Of a stretch of 64,000 bases of DNA, positions 35,288-44,345 are shown piece after piece. The notes beneath the pieces are model-generated. The model ran no database searches. It saw only the letters and a program-made list of their open reading frames with translations, and had not been told where the DNA came from. The translations under genes were made by a program, and so were the position numbers. The stretch covers positions 6,177,501-6,241,500 of the forward strand of contig NZ_CP108106.1 in NCBI RefSeq assembly GCF_041435195.1, read 5' to 3'. Origin of the DNA: Streptomyces sp. NBC_00224 (GTDB lineage Bacteria > Actinomycetota > Actinomycetes > Streptomycetales > Streptomycetaceae). How positions within the stretch are numbered: the first letter of the stretch is position 1; each line of letters starts with the position of its first letter.

Positions 35288-36988
35288 ATGGACGCTGACG
35301 CCATCGAGGAAGGCCGCCGACGCTGGCAGGCCCGTTACGACAAGGCCCGCAAGCGGGACGCGGACTTCACCACGCTCTCCGGGGACCCGGTCGACCCGGT
35401 CTACGGGCCCCGCCCCGGCGACACCTACGAGGGCTTCGAGCGGATCGGATGGCCCGGCGAGTACCCGTACACCCGCGGTCTCCACGCGACCGGCTACCGG
35501 GGCCGGACCTGGACCATCCGGCAGTTCGCCGGGTTCGGCAACGCCGAGCAGACCAACGAGCGCTACAAGATGATCCTCGCGGCGGGCGGCGGCGGCCTCT
35601 CCGTCGCCTTCGACATGCCGACCCTGATGGGCCGCGACTCCGACGACCCGCGCGCGCTGGGCGAGGTCGGCCACTGCGGTGTCGCCATCGACTCGGCCGC
35701 CGACATGGAGGTCCTGTTCAAGGACATCCCGCTCGGTGACGTCACGACGTCGATGACGATCAGCGGTCCCGCCGTGCCGGTGTTCTGCATGTACCTGGTC
35801 GCCGCCGAGCGGCAGGGCGTCGACCCGGGCATCCTCAACGGCACGCTCCAGACCGACATCTTCAAGGAGTACATCGCGCAGAAGGAGTGGCTCTTCCAGC
35901 CCGAGCCGCACCTGCGCCTCATCGGCGACCTGATGGAGCACTGCGCGGCCGGCATTCCCGCCTACAAGCCGCTGTCCGTCTCCGGGTACCACATCCGCGA
36001 GGCCGGGGCGACGGCCGCGCAGGAGCTGGCGTACACCCTGGCCGACGGCTTCGGATACGTGGAGCTCGGCCTCTCGCGCGGTATGGACGTGGACGTCTTC
36101 GCGCCCGGCCTCTCCTTCTTCTTCGACGCGCACCTCGACTTCTTCGAGGAGATCGCCAAGTTCCGCGCCGCGCGCCGGATCTGGGCCCGCTGGATGAAGG
36201 AGGTGTACGGGGCGAAGTCCGACAAGGCGCAGTGGCTGCGCTTCCACACCCAGACGGCCGGTGTCTCGCTGACCGCCCAGCAGCCGTACAACAACGTGGT
36301 GCGCACGGCCGTGGAGGCGCTCTCCGCGATCCTCGGCGGCACCAACTCGCTGCACACCAACGCCCTGGACGAGACGCTCGCCCTGCCCAGCGAGCAGGCG
36401 GCCGAGATCGCGCTGCGCACCCAGCAGGTGCTGATGGAGGAGACGGGTGTGGCCAATGTGGCCGACCCGCTCGGCGGTGCCTGGTACGTGGAGCAGCTCA
36501 CCGACCGCATCGAGGCCGAGGCCGAGAAGATCTTCGACCAGATCAAGGAGCGCGGGACGCGGGCGCACCCCGACGGCAAGCACCCGATCGGCCCGATCAC
36601 CTCCGGCATCCTGCGCGGCATCGAGGACGGCTGGTTCACCGGCGAGATCGCCGAGTCGGCGTTCGAGTACCAGCGGTCCCTGGAGAAGGGTGACAAGCGG
36701 GTCGTGGGCGTCAATGTGCACCACGGGTCCGTCACCGGTGACCTGGAGATCCTGCGGGTCAGCCATGAGGTGGAGCGGGAGCAGGTGCGGGTTCTGGCGG
36801 ACCGCAAGGGTGCGCGCGACTCGGCGCGCGTGAAGGCCGCTCTGGACGCGATGCTCTCCGCCGCGCGCGACGGTTCGAACATGATCGCGCCGATGCTGGA
36901 CGCGGTGCGGGCCGAGGCGACCCTGGGTGAGATCTGCGGGGTGCTGCGGGACGAGTGGGGCATCTACACGGAGCCGGCGGGGTTCTGA
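35288..36988 (+). CDS. icmA: Isobutyryl-CoA mutase large subunit (IcmA type)
   Basis: Coenzyme B12-dependent rearrangement of isobutyryl-CoA and n-butyryl-CoA. 566 aa, the known IcmA length, with only the TIM-barrel substrate domain and no C-terminal cobalamin-binding domain. Two residues separate IcmA from methylmalonyl-CoA mutase: Phe80 ([14 protein letters not shown]) instead of Tyr, and Gln198 (EYIAQKEW) instead of Arg. Both are at those exact positions here. The small B12-binding subunit IcmB must be encoded outside the window. The adenosyltransferase at 4.8 kb and MeaB at 24.3 kb serve the same enzyme class. Confidence 0.95.
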   Translation: MDADAIEEGRRRWQARYDKARKRDADFTTLSGDPVDPVYGPRPGDTYEGFERIGWPGEYPYTRGLHATGYRGRTWTIRQFAGFGNAEQTNERYKMILAAGGGGLSVAFDMPTLMGRDSDDPRALGEVGHCGVAIDSAADMEVLFKDIPLGDVTTSMTISGPAVPVFCMYLVAAERQGVDPGILNGTLQTDIFKEYIAQKEWLFQPEPHLRLIGDLMEHCAAGIPAYKPLSVSGYHIREAGATAAQELAYTLADGFGYVELGLSRGMDVDVFAPGLSFFFDAHLDFFEEIAKFRAARRIWARWMKEVYGAKSDKAQWLRFHTQTAGVSLTAQQPYNNVVRTAVEALSAILGGTNSLHTNALDETLALPSEQAAEIALRTQQVLMEETGVANVADPLGGAWYVEQLTDRIEAEAEKIFDQIKERGTRAHPDGKHPIGPITSGILRGIEDGWFTGEIAESAFEYQRSLEKGDKRVVGVNVHHGSVTGDLEILRVSHEVEREQVRVLADRKGARDSARVKAALDAMLSAARDGSNMIAPMLDAVRAEATLGEICGVLRDEWGIYTEPAGF

Positions 36989-37028
36989 GCGCGGTACCGG
37001 GTTGTTGTTCGGGTGCGGGTGGACTGCG

Positions 37029-37131
37029 GCTGGTCGCGCAGTTCCCCGCGCCCCTGAATGCGCCCCTTCGGAGCGCCCAAGGGATTGCCGCGCAGCGGCA
37101 TTTAAGGGGCGCGGGGAACTGCGCGACCAGC
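37029..37131. repeat. Long inverted repeat with perfect 26-bp arms
   Basis: Left arm 37029-37054 (GCTGGTCGCGCAGTTCCCCG + CGCCCC) is the exact reverse complement of the right arm 37106-37131. The 51-nt loop holds a smaller hairpin, TGCCGC-GCA-GCGGCA (37086-37100). It lies between convergent icmA and a histidine kinase gene, and is probably a bidirectional terminator built from two opposite copies of the window's intergenic repeat. Confidence 0.9.
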
Positions 37132-37179
37132 CCCCACCGGCCCGCAGCCGAGATCCGTGAACTCCCCGCGAAAGCGGGG

Positions 37180-38556
37180 CTACGTGGACCACGTCACGCG
37201 GAACTCCGCACCCCCGCCCGCCGCGTTCCGGACCGACAGTTCCGCCCCGTGCGCCCGGGCGATCTGGCGGGCCATCGCCAGGCCCAGGCCCGAACCCGGT
37301 AGGGCTCGGGCGCGGTCGGCCCGGTAGAAGCGGTCGAAGACGTACGGGAGGTCCTCCTCCGCGATGCCGGGGCCGTGGTCCCGTACCGTCAACTCGCGGG
37401 CCGAGAGCGTCACTTCGATCTCCGCGCCCGGTGGGCTGAACTTCGCCGCGTTGTCCAGGAGGTTGGACAGCAGCCGGGCCAGGCGGGCCGGGACGCCCGG
37501 GAGCGTGGCGGACGCGTCCGCCAGGTCCAGGCGGAACGGGGTGGACGGCCAGTGCGCGCGGGCCGTGTCCACCGTGTGCGCCACCAGCGGGGCGAGGCGC
37601 ACCTCCTCCAGGAGCGGGGTGGGCTCCTCGTCCCTGGCCAGGTCGATCAGGTCGTTCACCATGACCGTGACCTCCCGGATCTGGCGGCCCAGTGCTGAGG
37701 ACGCCCGAGTGCGCTGAGCCTCCGTCAGGCGATCGGCGCGGGCGAGGAGTTCGGCGTTGGTGCGCAGTGCGGTGAGCGGGGTGCGCAGCTCGTGGGAGGC
37801 GTCCGCGACCAGCCTGCGCTGGGCGGTCACCGACTGCTCCAGCTCGCCCAGCATGGTGTTGAAGGACGCGGCGAGCCGGGTCACCTCGTCCTCCTTGCCC
37901 GACGGGCCCGGCGGCAGCTCGATGCGGTGGCTGGGGTCCCGGGTGGCCGCGATGTGCTCGGCGGTCGCGGTGAGCCGGGCGACCGGGGCGAGGCCGGTGC
38001 GCGAGACCCAGTAGCCGAGTCCGGCGGCGAGCAGCACCCCGGCCGCGCCGACCCCGGTGAGCAGCTGGGCCGCCTGCCGTACGCCCTCTTCCACCGTGTC
38101 GGCGCGCAGGGCGACCTGGAGCGCCTCGCCGTGCGGCAGCGTGGTGGTGAGCATGCGGGCCGGGTGGCCGGAGATCCTGATGTTGGTGAAGTACGGGCGG
38201 CGCTGCCCGGCCGCCACCTGGCGGGCCTGGGGCGGGACCGGCAGCAGATACGGCTTGGCCGGGTCCTTCGCCGGGTCCTTCGGGACGATCTGGGCGCAGG
38301 CCGGGGAGGAGAGGAAACGGCACTCGCCGTTGAGCACGCCGGGTGCCTCGCCCCGGTTCCGCTGGGCGGCCAGGGTCGCGGACTGGGTGAGGTTCAGATT
38401 GAGCTGGTGGAACAGCTCGTAGCGGATCACGAAGAACGCGGCCGCGCAGACGCCGAGCGCGACCAGCGCCACCGCCGCCGAGGCGGCCACGGCGAGCCGG
38501 GTGCGCAGCGGACGGCGGCGCCGCCAGCGGGCGCCGAGGCGGTGGCGGGCGCTCAC
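37180..38556 (-). CDS. Sensor histidine kinase with extracytoplasmic domain
   Basis: 458 aa. First transmembrane helix about 22-45, an extracytoplasmic segment about 46-165 with two Cys ([13 protein letters not shown]), second helix about 166-188, HAMP, then HisKA with [16 protein letters not shown] (phospho-His) and a HATPase domain with [34 protein letters not shown] and [12 protein letters not shown]. Its GTG overlaps the stop of the response regulator gene (GTGA). Divergent from MurG-like and dehydratase genes, so an envelope-related signal is plausible. Confidence 0.93.
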   Translation of the reverse strand: MSARHRLGARWRRRRPLRTRLAVAASAAVALVALGVCAAAFFVIRYELFHQLNLNLTQSATLAAQRNRGEAPGVLNGECRFLSSPACAQIVPKDPAKDPAKPYLLPVPPQARQVAAGQRRPYFTNIRISGHPARMLTTTLPHGEALQVALRADTVEEGVRQAAQLLTGVGAAGVLLAAGLGYWVSRTGLAPVARLTATAEHIAATRDPSHRIELPPGPSGKEDEVTRLAASFNTMLGELEQSVTAQRRLVADASHELRTPLTALRTNAELLARADRLTEAQRTRASSALGRQIREVTVMVNDLIDLARDEEPTPLLEEVRLAPLVAHTVDTARAHWPSTPFRLDLADASATLPGVPARLARLLSNLLDNAAKFSPPGAEIEVTLSARELTVRDHGPGIAEEDLPYVFDRFYRADRARALPGSGLGLAMARQIARAHGAELSVRNAAGGGAEFRVTWST

Positions 38557-39260
38557 GCGGTGTCCAGCCGGTAGCCGACGCCGTGGACGGTGTGGACGAG
38601 CCGGGGCTCGCCGCCCGCCTCCAGCTTGCGGCGCAGATAACCCACGTACACCGCGAGGGAGTTGGAGTCCGGACCGAAGTCGCGGCCCCAGACGAGCTCC
38701 AGGATCATCTCGCGCGGCAGGACCTGGCCGGGGTGGCGCATGAGCAGTTCGAGCAGGGCGGACTCGGTGCGGCTGAACTCCAGCGGGCGTCCGGCGCGGT
38801 GGCCGGTCCTGGTGGCGGGGTCGAGGACCAGGTCCGCGAAGACCAGCCGCTCCGGATCCGGCTCCTCGGGCGCCGCCCTGCGCAGCAACGCCCTTACCCG
38901 CGCGATGAGTTCGTCCAGTGCGAACGGCTTGACGAGGTAGTCGTCGGCGCCCGCCTCCAGGCCGTCGACGCGTTCGCTCACCGAGTCGAGCGCGGTCAGT
39001 ACGAGGACGGGGGTGCGGTCACCGAGCGCCCGCAGCTGACGGCAGACCGCCAGCCCGTCCAGGACCGGCATCATCACATCGAGGACCACCGCGTCCGGCT
39101 GCCAGGCGGCGATCTCGGCGAGCGCCGCGAGCCCGTCGGCGGCGCCCCGCACCTCGTACCCCTCGACGGCGAGGCCGTCCTCCACGGCGGCCCGCACCTC
39201 CGGCTCGTCGTCGACGACGAGGATGCGGGCCGGGGGCCGGGTGTGTGCGCTGCTGCTCAT
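38553..39260 (-). CDS. OmpR/PhoB-family response regulator
   Basis: 235 aa from ATG 39260; a TTG two codons upstream is less likely. Receiver: [16 protein letters not shown], phospho-Asp in [21 protein letters not shown], and the Lys in [17 protein letters not shown]. The C-terminal winged helix has [72 protein letters not shown]. It partners the kinase gene it overlaps. An 11-bp-spaced direct repeat upstream is a likely binding site. Confidence 0.94.
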   Translation of the reverse strand: MSSSAHTRPPARILVVDDEPEVRAAVEDGLAVEGYEVRGAADGLAALAEIAAWQPDAVVLDVMMPVLDGLAVCRQLRALGDRTPVLVLTALDSVSERVDGLEAGADDYLVKPFALDELIARVRALLRRAAPEEPDPERLVFADLVLDPATRTGHRAGRPLEFSRTESALLELLMRHPGQVLPREMILELVWGRDFGPDSNSLAVYVGYLRRKLEAGGEPRLVHTVHGVGYRLDTA

Positions 39261-39282
39261 GGGCAAAGAGTGCCAAACACCG

Positions 39283-39299
39283 CTCTTAGAAGCCTCTTA
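39283..39299. promoter_or_regulatory. Direct repeat CTCTTA, 11-bp spacing, between divergent genes
   Basis: CTCTTA at 39283-39288 and 39294-39299, one helical turn apart, in the 63-bp gap between the response regulator and MurG-like genes. OmpR-family regulators bind such tandem half-sites, so it is a candidate autoregulatory and target site. Confidence 0.55.
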
Positions 39300-39323
39300 A
39301 GCCACCCCGCGAACCTTCGGGGC

Positions 39324-40472
39324 ATGCGCACACCACTCTCTGTCGTGATCGGTGCGGGCGGCACCGGCGGCCACATCTACCCCGGGCTCGCGCTCGCCGA
39401 GGCGCTGCGCCGGGCCGTCCCGGACGCGGTGATCTCTTTCGTCGGTACGGAGCGGGGCCTGGAGGGCGAGCTCATCCCCGCCGCCGGGTACCGGCTGCAC
39501 ACCGTCGACATGATCCCCTTCGACCCGGCGCTCGGCGCCCGCCGCTATCTGCTGCCCGCCGCGCTGCTGAAGTCCGGCGCGCAGTGCCGGGCGATCCTGC
39601 GGGCGCAGGGCGCGCAGGTCGCCGTGGGGATGGGCGGCTATCCCAGCGCGCCCGTCATCGTCGGCGCCAGACTCGCCGGACTGCCCAGCCTGATCCACGA
39701 GTCCAACGCGGTGCCGGGCCGGGCCAACCAGTTCGCGGCCCGGCTCACCCGGAACATCGCGGTCGCCTTCGACCGCAGCCGGGCGCACCTGGCGGGCGGC
39801 GCCGACGCCGTCACCACCGGGATGCCGATCTCCTCGGCGCTGGCCCGGCTCGACCGGCCGTCGCTGCGGGCCGAGGCCCGGCGGGCGCTGGACGTGCCGC
39901 CCGGGGCGCGGCTCGTGCTCGTCAACGGCGGCAGTCTGGGCGCGGCCCGGCTCACCGAGGCGGCGGTCGGACTGGCCCGGCGCTGGCAGGGGCGCGACGA
40001 CGTCCACCTGCTGATCAAGACCGGTCCCGCGGCGCTCGACGAGACCCGGCGGCGGCTGACCGGGCTGTGGGGCGCGCGGGCCGTGCCGTACCTCGACCGG
40101 ATGGACCTCGCGTACGCGGCCGCCGATCTGGTGGTGTGCCGGGCCGGTTCGGCGACGGTCGCGGAACTGGCCAGCACGGGCGTACCGGCGGTCCTCGTCC
40201 CGTATCCGCACGCGCCCGGCGACCACCAGACGCACAACGCGCGGGTGCTCTCGGACGCCGGGGCGGGGCTGCTGCTCCCGGACGCCGAGACCACCGCCGA
40301 CCGGCTGGCCGAGCTCGTCGAGCCGCTGCTCGCCGACCCGGCGCGGCTCGCCGCGATGGCGGGGGCGGCGGATCCCGGGTGCCATGCGCGGGCGGCGGAG
40401 CTGCTGGCGGCGCGGGTGCTCGAACTGGCCGCACACACGACGATTTCTTCCATGAAGGAGCACGCAGTATGA
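39324..40472 (+). CDS. MurG-like GT28 glycosyltransferase (paralogue)
   Basis: 382 aa from ATG 39324. MurG-type signatures: GAGGTGGHIYPGLALAEAL (acceptor/Gly-rich loop), PSLIHESNAVPGRANQFAAR, VLVNGGSLGAARLTEA and the donor-site VVCRAGSATVAELASTGVPAVLVPYPHAPGDHQTHNA. Housekeeping MurG adds GlcNAc to lipid I and normally lies in the division/cell wall cluster. Here the gene is isolated and paired with a sugar-nucleotide dehydratase and divergent from a two-component system, so it is probably a stress-induced or specialised paralogue. The frame is open further upstream but overlaps the regulator gene. Confidence 0.88.
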   Translation: MRTPLSVVIGAGGTGGHIYPGLALAEALRRAVPDAVISFVGTERGLEGELIPAAGYRLHTVDMIPFDPALGARRYLLPAALLKSGAQCRAILRAQGAQVAVGMGGYPSAPVIVGARLAGLPSLIHESNAVPGRANQFAARLTRNIAVAFDRSRAHLAGGADAVTTGMPISSALARLDRPSLRAEARRALDVPPGARLVLVNGGSLGAARLTEAAVGLARRWQGRDDVHLLIKTGPAALDETRRRLTGLWGARAVPYLDRMDLAYAAADLVVCRAGSATVAELASTGVPAVLVPYPHAPGDHQTHNARVLSDAGAGLLLPDAETTADRLAELVEPLLADPARLAAMAGAADPGCHARAAELLAARVLELAAHTTISSMKEHAV

Positions 40473-41452
40473 GCTGGAACAACCGGACCGTCCTGGTCAC
40501 CGGAGCCGAGGGCTTCATCGGCTCGACCCTCGTCGACCTGCTGGTCGAACAGGGCGCGCGGGTGCGGGCGTTGGTGCACTACAAGCCGTACGCGGAGAAG
40601 GGCTACCTCGCGCATCTGCTCGACCACCCGGCGGTCGAGATGATCGCGGGCGACGTGCGCGACGCCGGGCGGGTCTCGGACGCGGTCGCCGGATGCGACA
40701 CCGTCTTCCACCTCGCCGCGCTGATCGGCATCCCGTACAGCTACGACTCGCCGGGCGCGTACGTCCAGACGAACGTCGTCGGCACGGAGAACATCGCGGA
40801 GGCCTGCCGCCGGCACTCGGTGCGGCGGCTTGTGCACACCTCGACGAGTGAGGTGTACGGGACGGCGCGGACGGTGCCGATCGCGGAGGACCACCCGCTC
40901 CAGCCGCAGTCGCCGTACTCCGCGTCGAAGATAGGCGCGGACATGATGGCGCTGTCCCACTGGCACGCCTTCGAGCTGCCGGTGACGGTGGTGCGGCCGT
41001 TCAACACGTACGGCCCCCGGCAGTCGGCGCGGGCGGTGATCCCGACGATCCTGTCCCAACTCCACGCGGGGGTGAAGGAGATCCGGCTCGGCTCGCTCAC
41101 TCCGACGCGTGACTTCACGTACGTGACGGACACCGCGCGGGGGTTCCTGGCGGTGGCGTCGTGCGACCGGGCGGTGGGGGAGGTGGTGAACCTGGGGTCG
41201 GGCCGGGAGATCTCGATCGGGGACCTGGCGGAGTCCCTCATCGCGGCGTCCGGCCGGTCCGCGCGGATCGTGGTCGACCCGGCGCGGCTGCGGCCCTCGG
41301 GCAGCGAGGTGGAACGCCTGCTGTCCGACAACTCGCGGGCGCGGGAGTGGGCGGGGTGGGAGCCGGAGGTGTCCCTGGGGGAGGGGCTGAAGCGGACGTC
41401 CGAGTGGGTGGAGGCGAATCTGGGGGCGTTTGGGGGCGGGTACGCGGTGTGA
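40469..41452 (+). CDS. NAD-dependent epimerase/dehydratase (extended SDR, sugar nucleotide type)
   Basis: 327 aa. The ATG overlaps the glycosyltransferase stop (ATGA), with AAGGAG 9 nt upstream. Rossmann TGAEGFIGSTLVDLL, then VRALVHYKPYAEKGYL, FHLAALIGIPYSY, LVHTSTSEVYGTA and the catalytic SPYSASKIGADMMAL (Tyr-x3-Lys), VVRPFNTYGPRQSARAVIP. The pattern is closest to UDP-GlcNAc 4,6-dehydratases of the LegB type, as judged from memory of the family. It may supply a modified sugar for the coupled GT28 enzyme. Confidence 0.88.
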   Translation: MSWNNRTVLVTGAEGFIGSTLVDLLVEQGARVRALVHYKPYAEKGYLAHLLDHPAVEMIAGDVRDAGRVSDAVAGCDTVFHLAALIGIPYSYDSPGAYVQTNVVGTENIAEACRRHSVRRLVHTSTSEVYGTARTVPIAEDHPLQPQSPYSASKIGADMMALSHWHAFELPVTVVRPFNTYGPRQSARAVIPTILSQLHAGVKEIRLGSLTPTRDFTYVTDTARGFLAVASCDRAVGEVVNLGSGREISIGDLAESLIAASGRSARIVVDPARLRPSGSEVERLLSDNSRAREWAGWEPEVSLGEGLKRTSEWVEANLGAFGGGYAV

Positions 41453-41458
41453 CCCCCA

Positions 41459-41815
41459 CCCCGCCCGTTCCCGCTGAGACATTTGCGGCTCCGCCGCGTG
41501 GCCTCCGGGGGTGGGTGGGGGTGGAGGTGGGTTTCCCGGGGGCTACGCCCCCGGACCCCCTGGCGGGGCCTGCGGCCCCTGCACCCCGCTTCGGGGCTCC
41601 GCCCCGGACCCCGCTCCTCAAACGCCGGAGGGGCTGAATTTTCCCGGGCCCCGCTCCTCGTACACCGGAGCGGCTGGAGTTACCTAAGGGGCGCGGGGAA
41701 CTGCGCGAGCAACCACAGCCGACCCGCAGACGAACACCGGGCCGAAAAGGGGCGCGGGGAACTGCGCGACCAGCCCCCACCGGCCCGCAGGTGAACAGGG
41801 GTTCGGGGGCGTAGC
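41459..41815. repeat. Composite intergenic repeat, copy 4 (inverted)
   Basis: Fills the convergent gap between the dehydratase and TetR genes. It is the reverse complement of the copy 2/3 order: GGGGCTACGCCCCCGG hairpin, CGCTCCTCAAACGCCGGAGG, GGCTGGAGTTACCTAA, then two GCGCGGGGAACTGCGCGA blocks. No gene was seen. Confidence 0.85.
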
Positions 41816-41829
41816 CACCGAGGGTGGGA

Positions 41830-42456
41830 TCAGGCCGTCGCCTGCAAGCCCGTGCAGATCAGCAGCGTGAACTCCCGCGCCCACTCCCGATCCACCGGCT
41901 CCGCGCTCACCAGCGCCCGATGCACCACCGCCCCCGCCACCACATCGAAGATGAGGTCGGCATGGCGCGCGGAGGTCGCCGGGTCGTCCTCGTACGGGAG
42001 TTCCCCCCGCACCTGCGCCCGCTCGCGGCCGATCAGTACGAGCCGTTTCTGGCGGTCCACGATCGCCGAGCGGATCCGGCCGCGCAGGGCGTCGTCGCGG
42101 GTGGATTCGGCGACCACGGCCATCAGGGCCGTCTGGGTCTCGGGGCGCTCCAGGATGGACGCGAACTGGAGCACCACGCCCTCCACGTCCGCCGCGAGGC
42201 TGCCGAGGTCGGGGAGTTCGAGCTCGTCGAAGAGGACCGCCACCGCGTCCACGACCAGCTCGTTCTTGCCCGCCCAGCGCCGGTACAACGTCGTCTTGGC
42301 GACGCCCGCGCGGGTCGCCACATCCCCCATCGTCAGTTTCGACCAGCCCAGCTCGACCAGCGCCTGCCGGGTCGCCAGCAGGATCGCCGCGTCCGCCTCG
42401 GGGCTGCGGGGGCGGCCGGGGCGCGCGGTTCTGCCGGGGCTGGATTCGGAACACAT
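41830..42456 (-). CDS. TetR-family transcriptional regulator
   Basis: 208 aa. N-terminal HTH: AILLATRQALVELGWSKLTMGDVATRAGVAKTTLYRRWAGKNELVVDAV, with the typical KTTLYRRW recognition helix end. The C-terminal ligand domain is helical and without obvious motifs. A near-perfect 18-bp palindrome sits 10 bp before the start codon, consistent with autorepression. No obvious target enzyme is adjacent; the next gene upstream is the divergent thioredoxin-domain gene. Confidence 0.93.
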   Translation of the reverse strand: MCSESSPGRTARPGRPRSPEADAAILLATRQALVELGWSKLTMGDVATRAGVAKTTLYRRWAGKNELVVDAVAVLFDELELPDLGSLAADVEGVVLQFASILERPETQTALMAVVAESTRDDALRGRIRSAIVDRQKRLVLIGRERAQVRGELPYEDDPATSARHADLIFDVVAGAVVHRALVSAEPVDREWAREFTLLICTGLQATA

Positions 42457-42465
42457 GACGTACGA

Positions 42466-42483
42466 CCATACCGGCCGGTAAGG
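42466..42483. promoter_or_regulatory. TetR operator candidate CCATACCGGCCGGTAAGG
   Basis: The core TACCGGCCGGTA (42469-42480) is a perfect 12-bp palindrome, extended to 18 bp with one mismatched pair, just upstream of the TetR start codon. Confidence 0.6.
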
Positions 42484-42732
42484 AATGCGCTGTGGGAGAG
42501 ATCACGGCGCGTTCGGGGCCGTCCCGTACCGACTCCAGTTACGCTACGACTCGTAGCGAAAGGCTCCAGCGGCCTTTGAGCGACGACCACGAAGCAGTGA
42601 CAAAACAACAGGAGACGCAGCAGCGGACGCAGCTGCGCACGCAGGGCCGCAGGCGCCGGGTGGGGACCCGGGTGCGCCGGGATCCTGCCACCGGTTGACC
42701 ACACACGCGCGCGGAAGGGGGAGGATGTACGC

Positions 42733-43707
42733 ATGCAGCCTAGGAACATGTCCATGAGCGGCGTCGTCGACCTCGCCGCGGTGAAGGCGGCCGGTGAGGC
42801 CAAGGCCAAGGCGGAGCAGGCCCGAGTCGAGGCCGCCCGCCAGGGCGGGGGCGCGGCCGTACCGCCGTCGGCCCTCGTGATCGATGTCGACGAGGCCGGA
42901 TTCGAGCGCGACATCATCCAGCGTTCGGCCGAGGTGCCGGTCGTCATCGACTTCTGGGCCGAGTGGTGCGAGCCGTGCAAGCAGCTCGGCCCGCTGCTTG
43001 AGCGCCTCGCGGTGGAGTACAGCGGCCGCTTCCTTCTGGCCAAGATCGATGTCGACGCCAACCAGATGCTGATGCAGCAGTTCGGGATCCAGGGGATCCC
43101 GGCGGTCTTCGCGGTGGTCGCCGGGCAGGCGCTGCCCCTGTTCCAGGGCGCGGCCCCCGAGGCGCAGATCCGCGAGACCCTCGACCAGCTGATCCAGGTC
43201 GCCGAGGAGCGCTTCGGTCTCACCGGCATCGCCGTCGACGCGGACGCGAACGAGGACTCCGCGCAGGCCCCCGCCGCGGTCGCGGCCGGTCCTTATGACG
43301 CCCTGCTCGAAGCGGCCGTGACGGCCCTGGACTCCGGCGACCTGGCCGGCGCGGTCCAGGCGTACAAGAACGTGCTCGCCGACGACCCCGGCCACCCCGA
43401 GGCCAAGCTCGGCCTCGCCCAGGCCGAACTGCTGCGGCGCGTCCAGGACATGGACCCGCAGCAGGTCCGCAAGGACGCGGCGGAGAAGCCGGCGGACGTC
43501 ACCGCCCAGATCGCCGCGGCGGATCTGGACCTGGTGGGCGGACACGTCGAGGACGCGTTCGGCCGGCTCGTCGAGGCCGCCCGGGTCACCTCGGGCGACG
43601 ACCGCGACGCGGCGCGGATGCGCCTGCTCGAACTCTTCGAAGTGGTCGGTTCCGACGACCCGCGGGTGACCAAGGCGCGGAGCGCGCTGGCGCGAGTTCT
43701 TTACTGA
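42733..43707 (+). CDS. Thioredoxin-domain protein with TPR-like C-terminus (YbbN type)
   Basis: 324 aa with GGAGG before the ATG. After a charged N-terminal helix, a thioredoxin fold (about 48-155) has FWAEWCEPCKQLGPLLERLA (active site C79-E-P-C82 rather than CGPC), KIDVDANQMLMQQFGIQGIPAVFAV with the cis-Pro. The C-terminal third (about 180-320) is helical with TPR-like AVTALDSGDLAGAVQAYKNVLADDPGHPEAKLGLAQAEL. E. coli YbbN/CnoX with this layout is a chaperone-redox protein. The Glu in the active site may lower redox activity. Confidence 0.92.
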   Translation: MQPRNMSMSGVVDLAAVKAAGEAKAKAEQARVEAARQGGGAAVPPSALVIDVDEAGFERDIIQRSAEVPVVIDFWAEWCEPCKQLGPLLERLAVEYSGRFLLAKIDVDANQMLMQQFGIQGIPAVFAVVAGQALPLFQGAAPEAQIRETLDQLIQVAEERFGLTGIAVDADANEDSAQAPAAVAAGPYDALLEAAVTALDSGDLAGAVQAYKNVLADDPGHPEAKLGLAQAELLRRVQDMDPQQVRKDAAEKPADVTAQIAAADLDLVGGHVEDAFGRLVEAARVTSGDDRDAARMRLLELFEVVGSDDPRVTKARSALARVLY

Positions 43708-43799
43708 ACCAGGGGCCCGAGTGCGGGCCGCTCCAGGGCCGCTGAGCTGTCATCGCGTGCATGTGCACCGCTGACGATTTGGCGACACGGAGACAAGCG

Positions 43800-43837
43800 G
43801 CGACCGCGCTTTACCAAAACTTGGTAAACGCGGTCGC
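43800..43837 (+). terminator. Long hairpin, 17-bp stem with one bulge
   Basis: GCGACCGCG-c-TTTACCAA, loop AAC, TTGGTAAA-CGCGGTCGC. A single bulged C is the only flaw. It lies 93 nt after the thioredoxin-domain gene. Terminator is the simplest reading; the AT-rich inner arms would also suit an operator. Confidence 0.65.
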
Positions 43838-43839
43838 TG

Positions 43840-43852
43840 TTACTGGCAGTAA
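43840..43852. promoter_or_regulatory. Palindrome TTACTG-G-CAGTAA
   Basis: Perfect 13-bp palindrome directly after the hairpin. It shares the TTACTGGCA core with the site at 43967. Confidence 0.5.
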
Positions 43853-43966
43853 ATTGAACCGCTTCTTACGTCCGTATTGAGACGTCTAAATCCCCTTCTG
43901 TCCAGTGACTTGGGGGTACCAAGTGTGGCGGCCCGATGCCGGGCTGTCGCGCCACGGTTATCCCTC

Positions 43967-43984
43967 CGTTACTGGCAAGTAACG
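43967..43984. promoter_or_regulatory. Inverted repeat CGTTACT-GGCA-AGTAACG
   Basis: Perfect 7-bp arms around GGCA. With the site at 43840 it makes a pair of related sites 127 bp apart upstream of the DUF6230 cluster, suggesting a dimeric regulator. Confidence 0.55.
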
Positions 43985-44345
43985 AACCCCCTTGCGCCCC
44001 TCCTCCGAATGGACCACGATCGGCCACGCTCGGTCCAATAACGAACCAGCCCGACAGCCACTCGGGGCTGGGCGTTTCCTGGGTCCCCACCGAGCCGGTC
44101 GACGGCCCTGCCGTCGACTGTGGACAGGGGGGTCTCCGCTCATCGGCGGGGCCTGTCCAGCAGGTTGTGCGTGATACGCGTCAGGCGCGACCAGTGGTTG
44201 TCGCTCGGGGGTGATCGCCGGTGATTCGGACGCGGTACGCGCCTGAGACTCGGGCGCTCCTTCCCGAGGGCGTAGCACTTCTCCCATCCCTGGACAGCCT
44301 GCGAGGGTCCGTCCCGGAGATGTACGTCCGAGAAGGAGGAAAGTC

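Larger units (their letters stand above)
43708..44345. other. 638-bp non-coding region with three inverted repeats
   Basis: Between the thioredoxin-domain gene and the DUF6230 cluster. No reading frame with normal codon bias. It holds the hairpin at 43800-43837, palindromes at 43840-43852 and 43967-43984, and a repeated TAACGAACC (43980 and 44039). It probably contains the cluster promoter and could encode a small RNA, but neither can be shown. Confidence 0.6.

Noticed and set aside
35261..38323. A 1020-codon minus-strand frame across icmA and the kinase
   Set aside because: It is antisense to icmA and out of frame with the kinase, both of which have intact motifs.
9775..41815. CRISPR array interpretation of the intergenic repeats
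   Set aside because: Copies are few, far apart, in both orientations and without regular spacers. No cas genes are present.
43708..44345. tRNA or small RNA gene in the long non-coding region
   Set aside because: No cloverleaf with GTTCGA-type T-arm was seen. The hairpins are explained as terminator and operators.
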